Shown here: one piece after another, positions 46,942 to 56,229 of the stretch
Layout of the letters: every line of letters starts with the position of its first letter
Numbering within the stretch: position 1 is the stretch's first letter
NCBI RefSeq assembly: GCF_001043975.1
Contig: NZ_LABY01000055.1
Span: 1 to 64,000, forward strand
DNA length: 64,000 bases
Reading direction: 5' to 3'
Source: Methylobacterium variabile
GTDB lineage: Bacteria > Pseudomonadota > Alphaproteobacteria > Rhizobiales > Beijerinckiaceae
Notes under the pieces: model-generated
Database searches by the model: none
Told to the model about the DNA's origin: nothing
The model's input: only the letters and a program-made list of their open reading frames with translations
Made by a program: the position numbers and the translations under genes

Positions 46942-46954
46942 AGGCTACGCCTAT
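46940..46954. promoter_or_regulatory. Candidate OxyR half-operator (ATAG-N7-CTAT)
   Basis: ATAG-N7-CTAT matches one half of the four-part OxyR site. It begins at the oxyR start codon, so binding could repress oxyR and activate katA. The second pair of tetramers is not recognisable. Confidence 0.5.
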
Positions 46955-47132
46955 CACATGCTTCGCAACGATGCATTTGTTTTCAGGTCATGCAGCGGTC
47001 ATAGCTTGGAGCGAGACCAGTTCCAGGGTGTTGGGGTGAGAGCCCTGCGACCCTATGTGAGCGGTTCCTCGCGCGGGGTCCCCGAGACGTCCCCAACCGG
47101 GCACCCTTCGCCTGCACGCCAGAGGAGATTCC
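46955..47132 (+). other. oxyR-katA divergent promoter region
   Basis: No gene is present. AGAGGAG stands 5 bp before the katA ATG as Shine-Dalgarno. The katA promoter should lie near 46960-47060, but I cannot fix its hexamers. Confidence 0.5.
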
Positions 47133-48722
47133 ATGAGCGACCAACGCCCGATCCTGACGACCCGCCAGGGCCACCCGGTCCGCGACAATCAGAGCATGCG
47201 CACGGTCGGCGAGCGTGGCCCGGCGACCCTCGAGAACTACCAGTTCATCGAGAAGATCACCCATTTCGACCGTGAGCGGATCCCCGAGCGCGTGGTTCAC
47301 GCCCGCGGCGCCGGCGCCCACGGCTACTTCGAGGCCTACGGCAAGATCGGCGACGAGCCGGCCTCCAAGTACACCCGGGCCCGCGTCCTCAACGAGACCG
47401 GCGTGAAGACGCCGATGTTCGTGCGCTTCTCGACCGTGGCCGGCGCCAAGGAGAGCCCGGAGACCGCCCGCGACCCGCGCGGCTTCGCGGTGAAGTTCAA
47501 GACCGTCGACGGCAACTGGGACCTCGTCGGCAACAACCTGAAGATCTTCTTCATCCGGGACGCCATCAAGTTCCCGGACATGATCCACGCCTTCAAGCCT
47601 GACCCTGTGACCAACCGCCAGGAGGCTTGGCGCTTCTTCGATTTCGTGGCGGCTCACCCCGAGTCGATCCACATGGTGACCTGGCTGAAGTCGCCGTGGG
47701 GCATCCCGGCCAACTATCGCGAGATGGAGGGCTCGGGCGTCAACACCTACAAGCTGGTCAACGACCAGGGCGTCGCCCATCTCTGCAAGTTCCACTGGAT
47801 CCCGAAGCAGGGCGTCCGCAACCTGACCTCGGCCCAGGCCGCCGAGATCCAGGGGCGTGACGTCGGCCACGCGACCAAGGACCTGTACGACAACATCGCG
47901 GCCGGCAACTTCCCCGAGTGGGAGTTCGCGGTCCAGATCATGCCGGACGGCCCGAACGACCACCTGTCGTTCGACCCGCTCGACGACACGAAGCGCTGGC
48001 CCGAGGACCAGTTCCCGCTCCTGAAGTGCGGCCGCATGGTGCTCGACCGGGTGCCGGACAACTTCTTCGCCGATGTCGAGCAGTCGGCCTTCGGCACCGG
48101 CGTACTGGTCGACGGGATCGACTTCTCGGACGACAAGATGCTCCAGGGGCGCACGCTGTCCTACTCGGACACCCAGCGCTACCGCGTCGGCCCGAACTAC
48201 CTGCAGCTGCCGATCAACGCCCCGGCTCCGGGCGTGAAGACCTCGACCAACCAGCGCGACGGCCAGATGACCTTCTACGTCGACGGCGTCGGCGAGAACA
48301 AGCACATCAACTACGAGCCGAGCACCATCGGCCAGGGCCTGCGCGAGGCGCCGAAGCCCGCGCGTGAGTACCACCAGCCGGTCGAGGGCAAGCTCGGCCG
48401 CTACCAGACCAGCCGCACCGAGGACGACTACGTCCAGGCCGGCGAGCGCTACCGCTCGTTCGAGGACTGGGAGCGTGAGGACCTGATCGCCAACCTCGTG
48501 GCCGACATGAAGGAGTGCCCCGAGGCGATCCAGCTCCGGATGGTCTGGCACTTCTGGCACGCCGACGAGGAGTACGGCCGCCGCGTCGCGGAAGGCGCCG
48601 GCATCGACCTCGAGAAGGCCAAGGCCCTGCCGCCGCTGCCGGGCCGCGCCGCTCCGGGCCAGCGCCTGAAGGCCGAGACCTACACGGACGGCACGCAGGC
48701 CCACAAGGTCGCCGCCGAGTAA
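47133..48722 (+). CDS. katA: Monofunctional haem catalase KatA
   Basis: The 529-aa catalase breaks hydrogen peroxide down. The distal His is in [18 protein letters not shown], the distal Asn lies in [18 protein letters not shown], and the proximal Tyr region follows in the [11 protein letters not shown] segment. OxyR sits divergently upstream with a candidate operator. A terminator with T tract ends the gene. Confidence 0.96.
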   Translation: MSDQRPILTTRQGHPVRDNQSMRTVGERGPATLENYQFIEKITHFDRERIPERVVHARGAGAHGYFEAYGKIGDEPASKYTRARVLNETGVKTPMFVRFSTVAGAKESPETARDPRGFAVKFKTVDGNWDLVGNNLKIFFIRDAIKFPDMIHAFKPDPVTNRQEAWRFFDFVAAHPESIHMVTWLKSPWGIPANYREMEGSGVNTYKLVNDQGVAHLCKFHWIPKQGVRNLTSAQAAEIQGRDVGHATKDLYDNIAAGNFPEWEFAVQIMPDGPNDHLSFDPLDDTKRWPEDQFPLLKCGRMVLDRVPDNFFADVEQSAFGTGVLVDGIDFSDDKMLQGRTLSYSDTQRYRVGPNYLQLPINAPAPGVKTSTNQRDGQMTFYVDGVGENKHINYEPSTIGQGLREAPKPAREYHQPVEGKLGRYQTSRTEDDYVQAGERYRSFEDWEREDLIANLVADMKECPEAIQLRMVWHFWHADEEYGRRVAEGAGIDLEKAKALPPLPGRAAPGQRLKAETYTDGTQAHKVAAE

Positions 48723-48755
48723 GGCCGAGGCCGCAACAACTTAGAGAGTGACGAG

Positions 48756-48786
48756 CCCCGCCTGGAGCGATCCGGGCGGGGTTTTT
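48756..48786 (+). terminator. Intrinsic terminator of katA
   Basis: CCCCGCC pairs with GGCGGGG around a 12-nt loop and is followed directly by TTTTT. It begins 34 bp after the katA stop. Confidence 0.85.
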
Positions 48787-48866
48787 GACGTTAGGGAAGG
48801 ATGGAAGCGGAACGGCCGTGGTGCTATGTTCGGCCTGAGGCACGACGACGTGCCCGGATGTTCCGC

Positions 48867-49247
48867 ATGACCGCCGTCGCCTTCGACACCCTGAAGCTCG
48901 CCCGTACCCTGCGGGACAAGGCAAAGCTCCCGCCGGATCAGGCGGAGGGCTTCGCCGAGGCAATCTCGGAGGCGGTACAGGGTGATCTTGCAACCAAAGC
49001 TGACGTGAAGGCGTCTGAATCGGCGCTGAGGGCCGATATAAAGACGGTTGAGACGAGCCTGCGCGCGGAGATCAAGGTCGTGGCCAACGATCTCCGGACG
49101 ACGGAGGCGACCTTGCGGGCCGAGATCAGGTCGCAGGTCGCCGATGCAAAGACCGACATCATCAAGTGGATGGTCGGTGTGGTCGGCTTGCAGACTGTGG
49201 CTATCATCGGTGCGATCATCGCCCTGATCCGCATCCTGAAACCCTGA
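48867..49247 (+). CDS. DUF1640/CCDC90-type coiled-coil membrane protein
   Basis: The 126-aa protein opens with AVAFDTLKLARTLRDKAKLP, as DUF1640 proteins do. A long coiled coil follows (KADVKASESALRADIKTVE, then repeats of SLRAEIK), and one C-terminal transmembrane helix (WMVGVVGLQTVAIIGAIIAL) anchors it. Eukaryotic relatives (CCDC90/MCUR1) lie in the mitochondrial inner membrane. ATG 48867 was chosen over 48858 since the family starts MTAVAFDT. Confidence 0.85.
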   Translation: MTAVAFDTLKLARTLRDKAKLPPDQAEGFAEAISEAVQGDLATKADVKASESALRADIKTVETSLRAEIKVVANDLRTTEATLRAEIRSQVADAKTDIIKWMVGVVGLQTVAIIGAIIALIRILKP

Positions 49248-49290
49248 ACCGGCGTTATTCCGGCGTGCTCATCAACGAGGAGCAAGCGCC

Positions 49291-49758
49291 ATGGACACGG
49301 CCCCCGAACCCGGCACCGGCGTCACGATCGGCGGGATGCAGGTGCGCTACCTCGCCCGCAGCGACGCCACTGGCGACGCGATCGGCATCTACGCCGTGAC
49401 CCTTGCGGCGCGCTCGCCCGGCGCGGGGCTGCACCGCCACGCCCGGCTCACCGAGGCGTTCGAGGTGCATGCGGGGGCACTCACCCTGCGGCTGAACGAT
49501 CGCGACGTGACGGCGGGGCCGGGCGACTTCGTGCTGGTGCGCCCCGGCGAGGCGCACGCCTTCGCCAACCGCGGCGATGAACCGGTCCGGTTCACCCTGA
49601 CCTTCACCCCGGCGCTCCACCGCGAGGGCTTCTTCGAGGGATTGGCGGCGCTCGCCGCCGAGGACCGCCTGCGCGACGAGGGCGCGATGCGGGCCCTGAT
49701 GGCGGCCTACGACCAGGAGCCGCTCGCCGGCTTCGCGGGCTGGAGCGAGGTCGGCTGA
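49291..49758 (+). CDS. Cupin domain protein
   Basis: This 155-aa protein has the two cupin motifs: GLHRHARLTEAFEVHAGAL (His, His, Glu metal ligands) and GPGDFVLVRPGEAHAFANRG (His). A helical tail with EDRLRDEGAMRALMAAYDQE follows. It may be a dioxygenase, isomerase or small-molecule sensor. ACGAGGAG precedes the ATG. It is followed by RidA at 40 bp. Confidence 0.85.
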   Translation: MDTAPEPGTGVTIGGMQVRYLARSDATGDAIGIYAVTLAARSPGAGLHRHARLTEAFEVHAGALTLRLNDRDVTAGPGDFVLVRPGEAHAFANRGDEPVRFTLTFTPALHREGFFEGLAALAAEDRLRDEGAMRALMAAYDQEPLAGFAGWSEVG

Positions 49759-49798
49759 CGGCTATGCTCTGCCCGGCAGCGAATCGGGAGGGCAGGGG

Positions 49799-50185
49799 AT
49801 GCGGCGGCGGATCGACGGCGGCTCGAGCTTCGAGCGCGATTACGGCTATTCCCGCGCGGTGGTGCAGAACGGCTTCGTGTTCGTCGCCGGCACCACCGGC
49901 TACGACTACGCGGCGATGACGATGCCGGAAGACGCCGCCGCCCAGGCCGAGGCATGCTGGCGCACCATCGCGGGCGTGCTGGCGGAGGCGGGCTCGTCGC
50001 TGGAGCGGGTGGTGCGGGCGACCTACTACGTCACCGACCGGGCCGAGGCCGAGGCGGTGCTGACGGTCCGCGGCCGGGTGCTGCGGGAGATCCGCCCGGC
50101 CGCGACCCTGGTGGTGGTCGCCGGATTGCTGCGGCCCGAGATGAAGGTGGAGATCGAGGTCACGGCGGCGCTGCCCGCGGCGTGA
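49799..50185 (+). CDS. RidA family protein
   Basis: The 128-aa product is of the RidA/YjgF family, which hydrolyses reactive enamines and imines from PLP enzymes. The family Arg is in ATYYVTDRAEAEAVLTVRG, and the end RPAATLVVVAGLLRPEMKVE fits. Its stop is directly followed by repeat copy B. It may work with the cupin gene 40 bp upstream. Confidence 0.9.
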   Translation: MRRRIDGGSSFERDYGYSRAVVQNGFVFVAGTTGYDYAAMTMPEDAAAQAEACWRTIAGVLAEAGSSLERVVRATYYVTDRAEAEAVLTVRGRVLREIRPAATLVVVAGLLRPEMKVEIEVTAALPAA

Positions 50186-50188
50186 CTC

Positions 50189-50306
50189 ATACCCTCGCGC
50201 CTTCGCATCGACACGTCGATGCGAAGGCGTCCGGCGCATCAGCGCCGGCGCCCGTTCGGGCTTGCCTTGCGCCTCCGAACGGGTCCGTTCGAAGGCGCGG
50301 CGGTAT
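50189..50306. repeat. 118-bp palindromic MITE-like element, copy B
   Basis: This copy is identical to 4-121. It fills the whole gap between the RidA gene and the convergent metallophosphoesterase gene: it starts 3 bp after the RidA stop, and its last T opens the TCA (stop, read on the minus strand) of the other gene. The two strong hairpins can end transcription from both sides. Confidence 0.85.
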
Positions 50307-51151
50307 CACTCCTCGGCCGCACAGCGCGCCGCGCCCGACTCCGCCGCGTCGCACCAGTCCGTCCCGGTCCACAGCCGCACCTGCACGGTGGCGACGCCGT
50401 CGGCCACGGTGATGCGGTTGTAGGCGTTGGGCTCGTTGCCGCGCAGGCGCGTCGAGGTGGCGGAGCCGGCCTGGACCGCGAGCAGGCGCCGGCCGGTGGC
50501 CTTGGCTTCCGGCCGGTCGATCTCCGCCCGCGGTCCCTCCGGCGTCGGCTCGGCGAAGCAGGCGTAGCCGCGGTGAAGGTGGCCGGCCAGCGTCAGGCCA
50601 ACGCCGTGGCGCTGGAAGGCGTCGAGGGCCTCGTCGGCCCGGCCGACCAGGCGCGCCTCCTCGTCCCAGGGCGGCGGCATGAAGGGATGGTGGCCGACCA
50701 CGATGCGAAACAGCCCCGGCGGCAGGGCGTCGAGCCGGGCCTCCGTCCGCTTGATCTGCCCCCGGGTGATCTTGCCCTGCGACCAGTCGGTTTCCGGCGC
50801 CCAGGTCCGCACGGTGTTGAGGCAGATCACCGCGATCTCGTCGTCCTGGTAGACCGGCTCGGTCTCGGGCGCGACGTAGCGGCGGTAGCGCCGGAACGGA
50901 TGGAAGAAGCGCTGCCAGAGACGGAACGGCGAGATGTCGTGGTTGCCCGGTACGGCGATCCACGGCTCGGGCAGCCGGGCGAGGAACGCCTTCGCCTCCT
51001 CGTATTCCCGGGTGCGGGCCCGCATGGTGAAGTCGCCCGAGATGATGATGAGGTCCGGGCGGTCGCGGACGAGCTCCGCCACCAGACCTTCCACCACCGC
51101 CGGATCGGTGCGGCCGAAATGCAGGTCCGAGATGTGGGCGATCCGCTTCAC
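50306..51151 (-). CDS. Metallophosphoesterase (CpdA-like)
   Basis: This 281-aa protein has all five calcineurin-like motifs: HISDLHFG, ISGDFT, VPGNHDIS, VVGHHPFM and LAGHLHRGYA. Relatives include cAMP phosphodiesterase CpdA and other two-metal phosphoesterases. The start is GTG at 51151, overlapping the stop of the lipid kinase gene by 4 bp. The substrate is not determined. Confidence 0.9.
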   Translation of the reverse strand: MKRIAHISDLHFGRTDPAVVEGLVAELVRDRPDLIIISGDFTMRARTREYEEAKAFLARLPEPWIAVPGNHDISPFRLWQRFFHPFRRYRRYVAPETEPVYQDDEIAVICLNTVRTWAPETDWSQGKITRGQIKRTEARLDALPPGLFRIVVGHHPFMPPPWDEEARLVGRADEALDAFQRHGVGLTLAGHLHRGYACFAEPTPEGPRAEIDRPEAKATGRRLLAVQAGSATSTRLRGNEPNAYNRITVADGVATVQVRLWTGTDWCDAAESGAARCAAEE

Positions 51152-52080
51152 CGGTCGTCCTCCGCGGGCACGAGGACCCGGAGGGCGTCGGGGCGGATGC
51201 GGTAGCGCAGGGGCGGGGCGATCAGCACGACCTCTCCGTCATTCATGACCCGCAGCGCGCGTCTGCGGGCGTCGAGGGTCAGCGCGTCGGTCTCGTGCCG
51301 CTCGAGGTCCGGCAGGCGGCGCCACTCGCCGACCGCGAAGCCGAGCCTGAGGCGCACGAGCCGCGCCGCCGACAGGGTCTCGACGAGGTAGAGCGTGAGG
51401 TGCCCGCCGTCGACGCCCACTCGCGACAACACCTGGCCTAAACCTTCCCGATAGTCACCGCAGACCACCGCCAGCGCCCGGAAGCGGACCCGCCGGGTTC
51501 GCCCCGCGAGGGTGAGCTCCGCCCGCTCCCGCGGGTAGCGGCCGAGATGGCGCAGGAGTCCTGAGGCCATCCGCAGGAGGTCGAGGGCGCCCATCCGGCT
51601 GCGCCTCGCCTCGCGATGGCGCGCCATCCGGGCCGGCATGCCGAGCACCGAGTTGATCAGGAAGACGTGGCCGTTGACCTCGCCGGCATCGATCGCGCGG
51701 ACGATGCCGGTCGCCAGCACCGCCACCGCCGCGTCGAGATCGAGGGGCAGGCCGAGATCGTTGGCGAGCAGGTTCATGGTGCCGAGGGGCAGGATGCCGA
51801 GCGGCACGTCCTGCCCGGCCAGGGCCTGCGCCGCGCAGGCCAGCGTCCCGTCGCCGCCGGCGACCGCCACGGCATCGATGCCCGGCATCGCGGCGGCGGC
51901 CTTGAGCCGCTCCGGCAGTGGCGCGTCGGGCTGAGGCTCCGGCACGACGTGCAGGCCTGCGCCTTCCAGGTGGGCATGAAGGGCCTCCGGCGTCACGCCC
52001 CCATCGATCAGGGAGCCCGCCGCCCCATTCGCCACCAGCACGATCCTGCGGGCCGGCGCCTCACCATCCTGTCTCGTCAC
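51148..52080 (-). CDS. Diacylglycerol kinase family lipid kinase
   Basis: The 310-aa product shows the lipid-kinase ATP site AVAGGDGTLACAAQAL and PLGTMNLLANDLGLP, followed by a beta-rich C-terminal domain. It belongs to the DgkB/YegS group that phosphorylates diacylglycerol or related lipids. The GTG at 52080 is used because the fold begins soon after; the frame is open upstream without family similarity. It is coupled to the metallophosphoesterase gene. Confidence 0.9.
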   Translation of the reverse strand: MTRQDGEAPARRIVLVANGAAGSLIDGGVTPEALHAHLEGAGLHVVPEPQPDAPLPERLKAAAAMPGIDAVAVAGGDGTLACAAQALAGQDVPLGILPLGTMNLLANDLGLPLDLDAAVAVLATGIVRAIDAGEVNGHVFLINSVLGMPARMARHREARRSRMGALDLLRMASGLLRHLGRYPRERAELTLAGRTRRVRFRALAVVCGDYREGLGQVLSRVGVDGGHLTLYLVETLSAARLVRLRLGFAVGEWRRLPDLERHETDALTLDARRRALRVMNDGEVVLIAPPLRYRIRPDALRVLVPAEDDR

Positions 52081-52162
52081 GCGATTGTCCCGGGCGGCGA
52101 AGCGCCGCCCGGGCAGGATGCCGGCCCCGCATCTCAGGACGATGGCAGGGCCGGTCCCTCGA

Positions 52163-54364
52163 TCACGCCGCCTGCCTAGCTGCCTCGCCGTAGAAGGTGC
52201 CGCCCTTCTCCGCCATCGCCACCAGCGTCGCCGGCGGGCTGAAGCGGGCGCCGTGCCTGGCCTCGAGCGTCCGGCACAGCTCCACGAACCGGGCCGCCCC
52301 CATGAAGTCGATGTAGGACAGGGCGCCCCCGGTGAACGGCGCGAAGCCGAAGCCGAGGATCGAGCCGACATCGGCCTCGCGCGGGTCGGTGACGACGCCC
52401 TCGCCGAAGGTCCGGGCCGCCTCCAGCGCCTGGGTGACGAGGAGGCGCTGCTTCAACTCCTGGAAGTCCACCGCGTCCGGGTCGAGCCGGGTCTCCTGCA
52501 GGTCGCGCAGACCCGGCCAGAGCTTCTTCTGGCCCTGCTCGGGATAGTCGTAGAAGCCCTTGCGGTTCTTGCGGCCGAGCCGGCCCTCGCCCTCGACGAG
52601 GGCGGTGAGCAGGCGCTCCTGGGTCGGGTTGACGGCATTTTCGCCGGCCTGCGCCTTCGTCGCCTTGACGATCTTGAGGGCGAGGTCGACCCCGACCTCG
52701 TCGTTGAGCGAGAGCGGGCCCACCGGCATGCCGGCCTGGCGACCGGCATTCTCGATCATCGCCGCCGGCACGCCCTCGGCCAGCATCAGGTGGCCTTCGA
52801 GGATGTAGGCGCCGACGCAGCGGTTGGCGAAGAAGCCACGGGCGTCGTTGACGACGATCGGCGTCTTCTTGATCGCCCGGACGTAGTCGAGGGCGGCGGC
52901 GAGCGCCCGCTCGCCGGTCGCCTTGCCCCTGATGATCTCGACCAGCATCATCTTCTCGACCGGCGAGAAGAAGTGGATGCCGATGAACTGCTCGGGGCGC
53001 CCCGAGGCCTTGGCGAGGCCGCTGATCGGCAGCGTCGAGGTGTTGGAGGCGAAGACCGCGTCCGGCCCGATCACCGCCTCGACCTTGGCGATCACCTCGG
53101 CCTTGACCTTCGGGTCCTCGAACACCGCCTCGATCACGAGGTCGCACGCCGCGAGGTCGGCGTAGTCGGCACTCGCCGCGATGCGCGAGAGGAGCGCGTC
53201 CCGGTCCGCGGTCTTGGCCCGGCCCTTCATGATCTGGTCGGAGACGAGCTTGTGGGCGTAGGCCTTGCCCTTCTCGGCCGCCTCGGTCGACTGGTCGACC
53301 AGCACGACCTCGAGGCCGGCATTGGCCGAGACGTAGGCGATGCCCGCGCCCATGAAGCCGGCGCCGACGACGCCGACCTTCTTCAGCGGCACCGCGCCGA
53401 CATCCTTCGGCCGACGGGCGCCCTTGTTGAGTTCGCCCATCGACAGGAACAGGGTGCGGATCATCGCCGCCGCTTCGGGCGAGCGCAGGATCTTGGCGAA
53501 GTACCGGCTCTCGACCTTGAGCGCGAGGTCCATCGGCAGCTGCAGGCCCTCGTACACGGCCTGCAGGATCGCCTTCGCGGCGGGATAGTTGTCGTGGGTC
53601 TCGCGGCGGTAGATCGCGTTGGCCGGCGGCCAGGTCATCATGCCGGCGGGTGAGTAGACCTTACCCGACGGCGCCTTGAACTTCGGCTGGTCCCAGGGCG
53701 CGACGGCCGAGCCGCCGGCCTTGAGCCACTCCTTCGCCTTCTGGACGATCTCACCGCGTGGCGCCACCGCGTGGACGAGGCCCATGTTGCGGGCCATCAG
53801 CGGGCGGATCTGCTCGCCCTTGAACAGCATCTGCAGGGCGTCGCCGGTCTGCATCAGCCGGGCGACGCGCTGGGTGCCGCCGGCGCCCGGAAACAGCCCG
53901 ACCTTGATCTCCGGCAGGCCGACCCGGGTCTTGTCGTCGTCCGACACCACCCGGTGGTGGCAGGCGAGCGCCAGCTCGAAGGCGCCGCCGAGGCAGGTGC
54001 CGTGCACGGCGGCCGCGAACGGCTTCCCGCAGGTCTCGAGCTTGCGGTAGAGCAGGGTGAGCCGGCGCGACTCCTCGAAGAAGAAGGTCATCGCCTCCTC
54101 CTCGCCGCGCTCGCGCGACAGCCGGGCGTACTCGGCGCCGAGCCCCTGCAGCATCGTCAGGTCGGCCCCGCCCGAGAAGGTATCCTTGCCGGAGGTGATC
54201 ACGCAGCCCTTGATGGCGGAATCCGCCACCACGGCGTCGATGATCCGGTTCAGGTCGTCCATCACCTCCGGGGTGATGACGTTCATCGAGCGGCCCGGCA
54301 TGTCCCATGTGGCCAGCGCCACGCCGTCGGCATCGGTCTCGAAGCGGAAATTCGTGAGGTTCAT
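52163..54364 (-). CDS. Fatty-acid oxidation multifunctional enzyme (enoyl-CoA hydratase/3-hydroxyacyl-CoA dehydrogenase)
   Basis: The 733-aa protein joins an N-terminal crotonase domain (FSGGADLTM, GTCLGGAFELALAC and GLPEIKVGLFPGAGGTQR) and a C-terminal NAD dehydrogenase (VGVVGAGFMGAGIAYVSA, HFFSPVEKMMLVEIIRG). It carries out two steps of beta-oxidation. It is the last gene of the MerR, acyl-CoA dehydrogenase, thiolase, DUF2059 cluster. FadB or FadJ cannot be told apart here; the lone operon with thiolase suggests FadB. Confidence 0.94.
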   Translation of the reverse strand: MNLTNFRFETDADGVALATWDMPGRSMNVITPEVMDDLNRIIDAVVADSAIKGCVITSGKDTFSGGADLTMLQGLGAEYARLSRERGEEEAMTFFFEESRRLTLLYRKLETCGKPFAAAVHGTCLGGAFELALACHHRVVSDDDKTRVGLPEIKVGLFPGAGGTQRVARLMQTGDALQMLFKGEQIRPLMARNMGLVHAVAPRGEIVQKAKEWLKAGGSAVAPWDQPKFKAPSGKVYSPAGMMTWPPANAIYRRETHDNYPAAKAILQAVYEGLQLPMDLALKVESRYFAKILRSPEAAAMIRTLFLSMGELNKGARRPKDVGAVPLKKVGVVGAGFMGAGIAYVSANAGLEVVLVDQSTEAAEKGKAYAHKLVSDQIMKGRAKTADRDALLSRIAASADYADLAACDLVIEAVFEDPKVKAEVIAKVEAVIGPDAVFASNTSTLPISGLAKASGRPEQFIGIHFFSPVEKMMLVEIIRGKATGERALAAALDYVRAIKKTPIVVNDARGFFANRCVGAYILEGHLMLAEGVPAAMIENAGRQAGMPVGPLSLNDEVGVDLALKIVKATKAQAGENAVNPTQERLLTALVEGEGRLGRKNRKGFYDYPEQGQKKLWPGLRDLQETRLDPDAVDFQELKQRLLVTQALEAARTFGEGVVTDPREADVGSILGFGFAPFTGGALSYIDFMGAARFVELCRTLEARHGARFSPPATLVAMAEKGGTFYGEAARQAA

Positions 54365-54395
54365 CTCAGGAGGCCTCGTGGATGCGTGGGCGATG

Positions 54396-54911
54396 TCAGG
54401 GCTTGGCCGGCGCAGGCACCGGTGCCGGTGCGGGCGCACCCTGCGGGGCGGGCGTCTGCCCGTTGCCCTGCTGCGACAGGACCGCGAGGGTCAGCAGGTT
54501 CATCATCTTGGTCACCGCGTCCTTGGTGATCGAGGTGACCATCGAGGTCGGGTCGGCGTTGAGCGCCTGGAACTTCTGGTAGGTCGGGTCGTCGTAGATC
54601 GCCGCGAGGCGCTTCAGCTCGCCGGTATCGAACTTCTGGGCGTATTCCTTCGAGAGCTGGTCGACGAGGGTGTCGCGCTCCTGGCCGAAGGACTTCTCCA
54701 GCTCCGGGCGCAGCTTCGCGGCCTGCTCGGCGCTCATCGAGGCGAGGGTCTTCTCCTCCGCCTGCGCGAAGGCGGAGGTCAGGTTGCGGGCCACCGTCTT
54801 GGCCACGATGTCGCGGGCGAGCGCCACGCGCTCGTCCTGGGCGAAGGCCGCACCCGCGAGGGAGAGGCCGAGGGCGAGTCCGGCGACGAGGAGGGAGAGG
54901 GCGCGGCGCAT
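54396..54911 (-). CDS. Periplasmic DUF2059 protein
   Basis: This 171-aa protein has a Sec signal peptide (residues 1-24, ending GAAFAQ) and a helical DUF2059-like body (EEKTLASMSAEQ, LSKEYAQKFDTGELKRLAA, YDDPTYQKFQALN). It ends in a Pro/Ala-rich tail (APAPVPAPAKP). Its function is unknown. It is placed between thiolase (5-bp gap) and the multifunctional enzyme, an unexpected place for a periplasmic protein. Confidence 0.85.
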   Translation of the reverse strand: MRRALSLLVAGLALGLSLAGAAFAQDERVALARDIVAKTVARNLTSAFAQAEEKTLASMSAEQAAKLRPELEKSFGQERDTLVDQLSKEYAQKFDTGELKRLAAIYDDPTYQKFQALNADPTSMVTSITKDAVTKMMNLLTLAVLSQQGNGQTPAPQGAPAPAPVPAPAKP

Positions 54912-54916
54912 CGGCC

Positions 54917-56125
54917 TCACACCCGCTCGATGATGGTGGCGGTGCCCATGCCGGCGCCGATGCACAGGGTGACGAGGGCCGTCTGCTTGCCGGTGCGCTC
55001 CAGCTCGTCGAGCACCGTGCCGAGGATCATCGCCCCCGTCGCGCCGAGGGGATGGCCCAGCGCGATGGCGCCCCCGTTGACGTTCACCCGGGCGGGATCG
55101 ACCTCGAAGGCCTGGAGGAAGCGCAGCACCACCGCCGCGAAGGCCTCGTTGACCTCGAACAGGTCGATGTCATTGACGCTCATCCCGGCGCGCTTGAGCA
55201 CCTTGCGGGTGACGTCGACCGGGCCGGTGAGCATCAGGGCCGGGTCCGAGCCGATATTGGCGAAGGCGCGGATGCGGGCGCGGGGCTTGAGGCCCGCCGC
55301 CGACCCGGCCTCCTTCGACCCGATCAGCACCGCGGCGGCGCCGTCGACGATGCCCGAGGAGTTGCCGGCGTGGTGGACGTGCTCGACCGCCTCGACGTCC
55401 GGATGCGCGTCGACCGCGACGGCATCGAACCCGCCCATCTGGCCCATCTGGACGAAGGAGGGCTTCAGGCTGGCGAGCGACTGCATGTCGGTGCTCGGCC
55501 GCATGTGCTCGTCACGGGCGAGCAGCGTCAGGCCGTTGACGTCGCGCACGGGCACGACCGCGTTGCTGAACCGGCCGTCCTCCCACGAGCGCGCGGCCCG
55601 CTTCTGCGATTCGACCGCGTAGGCGTCGCACTCGTCGCGGGAGAAGCCGTACTTGGTGGCGATCAGGTCGGCCGAGACGCCTTGCGGCATGAAGTACGAC
55701 TTGATGGCGATGGCAGGATCCACCGGCCAGGCGCCGCCCGAGGCGCCGATGCCGATGCGGCTCATCGACTCGACGCCGCCGCCGACCGCCATGTCGTGCT
55801 GGCCGCTCATCACCTGGGCGGCGGCGAAGTTCACCGCGTCGAGGCCCGAGGCGCAGAACCGGTTGATCTGCACGCCCGGCACGTGGGTGCCGTAATCGGC
55901 CACCAGGGCGGCGGCGCGGGCGATGTCGCCGCCGGCCTCGCCAACCGGATCGACGCAGCCGAGGACGACGTCGTCGACGAGGGTCGTGTCGAGGGCGTTG
56001 CGGTCCTTGAGCGCGCGGAGCGCCGTCTCGGCGAGGCGGAGCGCCGTCACCTCGTGCAGCGAGCCGTCGGGCTTGCCGCGGCCGCGGGGCGTGCGGACGT
56101 GGTCGTAGATGTAGGCGTCGGGCAT
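54917..56125 (-). CDS. fadA: Acetyl-CoA acyltransferase (thiolase)
   Basis: The 402-aa thiolase has the acyl-accepting Cys about residue 91 (INRFCASGLDAVNFAA), the His in NGGAIALGHPLGATG and the second Cys in CIGAGMGTATIIE. It cuts 3-ketoacyl-CoA in the last step of beta-oxidation. The symbol is based on operon context. Confidence 0.92.
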   Translation of the reverse strand: MPDAYIYDHVRTPRGRGKPDGSLHEVTALRLAETALRALKDRNALDTTLVDDVVLGCVDPVGEAGGDIARAAALVADYGTHVPGVQINRFCASGLDAVNFAAAQVMSGQHDMAVGGGVESMSRIGIGASGGAWPVDPAIAIKSYFMPQGVSADLIATKYGFSRDECDAYAVESQKRAARSWEDGRFSNAVVPVRDVNGLTLLARDEHMRPSTDMQSLASLKPSFVQMGQMGGFDAVAVDAHPDVEAVEHVHHAGNSSGIVDGAAAVLIGSKEAGSAAGLKPRARIRAFANIGSDPALMLTGPVDVTRKVLKRAGMSVNDIDLFEVNEAFAAVVLRFLQAFEVDPARVNVNGGAIALGHPLGATGAMILGTVLDELERTGKQTALVTLCIGAGMGTATIIERV

Positions 56126-56229
56126 GGGCGTCTTCCCGGAAATGTCTCGCGGGCGGCCCAGTCGCGGACCGCGGGCACGTCGGGCCGCCCCGGCCAGGGA
56201 CCGGGACGGCGTTCAGGTGTTGGAAGAGG

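Noticed and set aside
48809-48830. EcfG-like promoter before the DUF1640 gene
   Set aside because: The spacer is 14 nt, too short.
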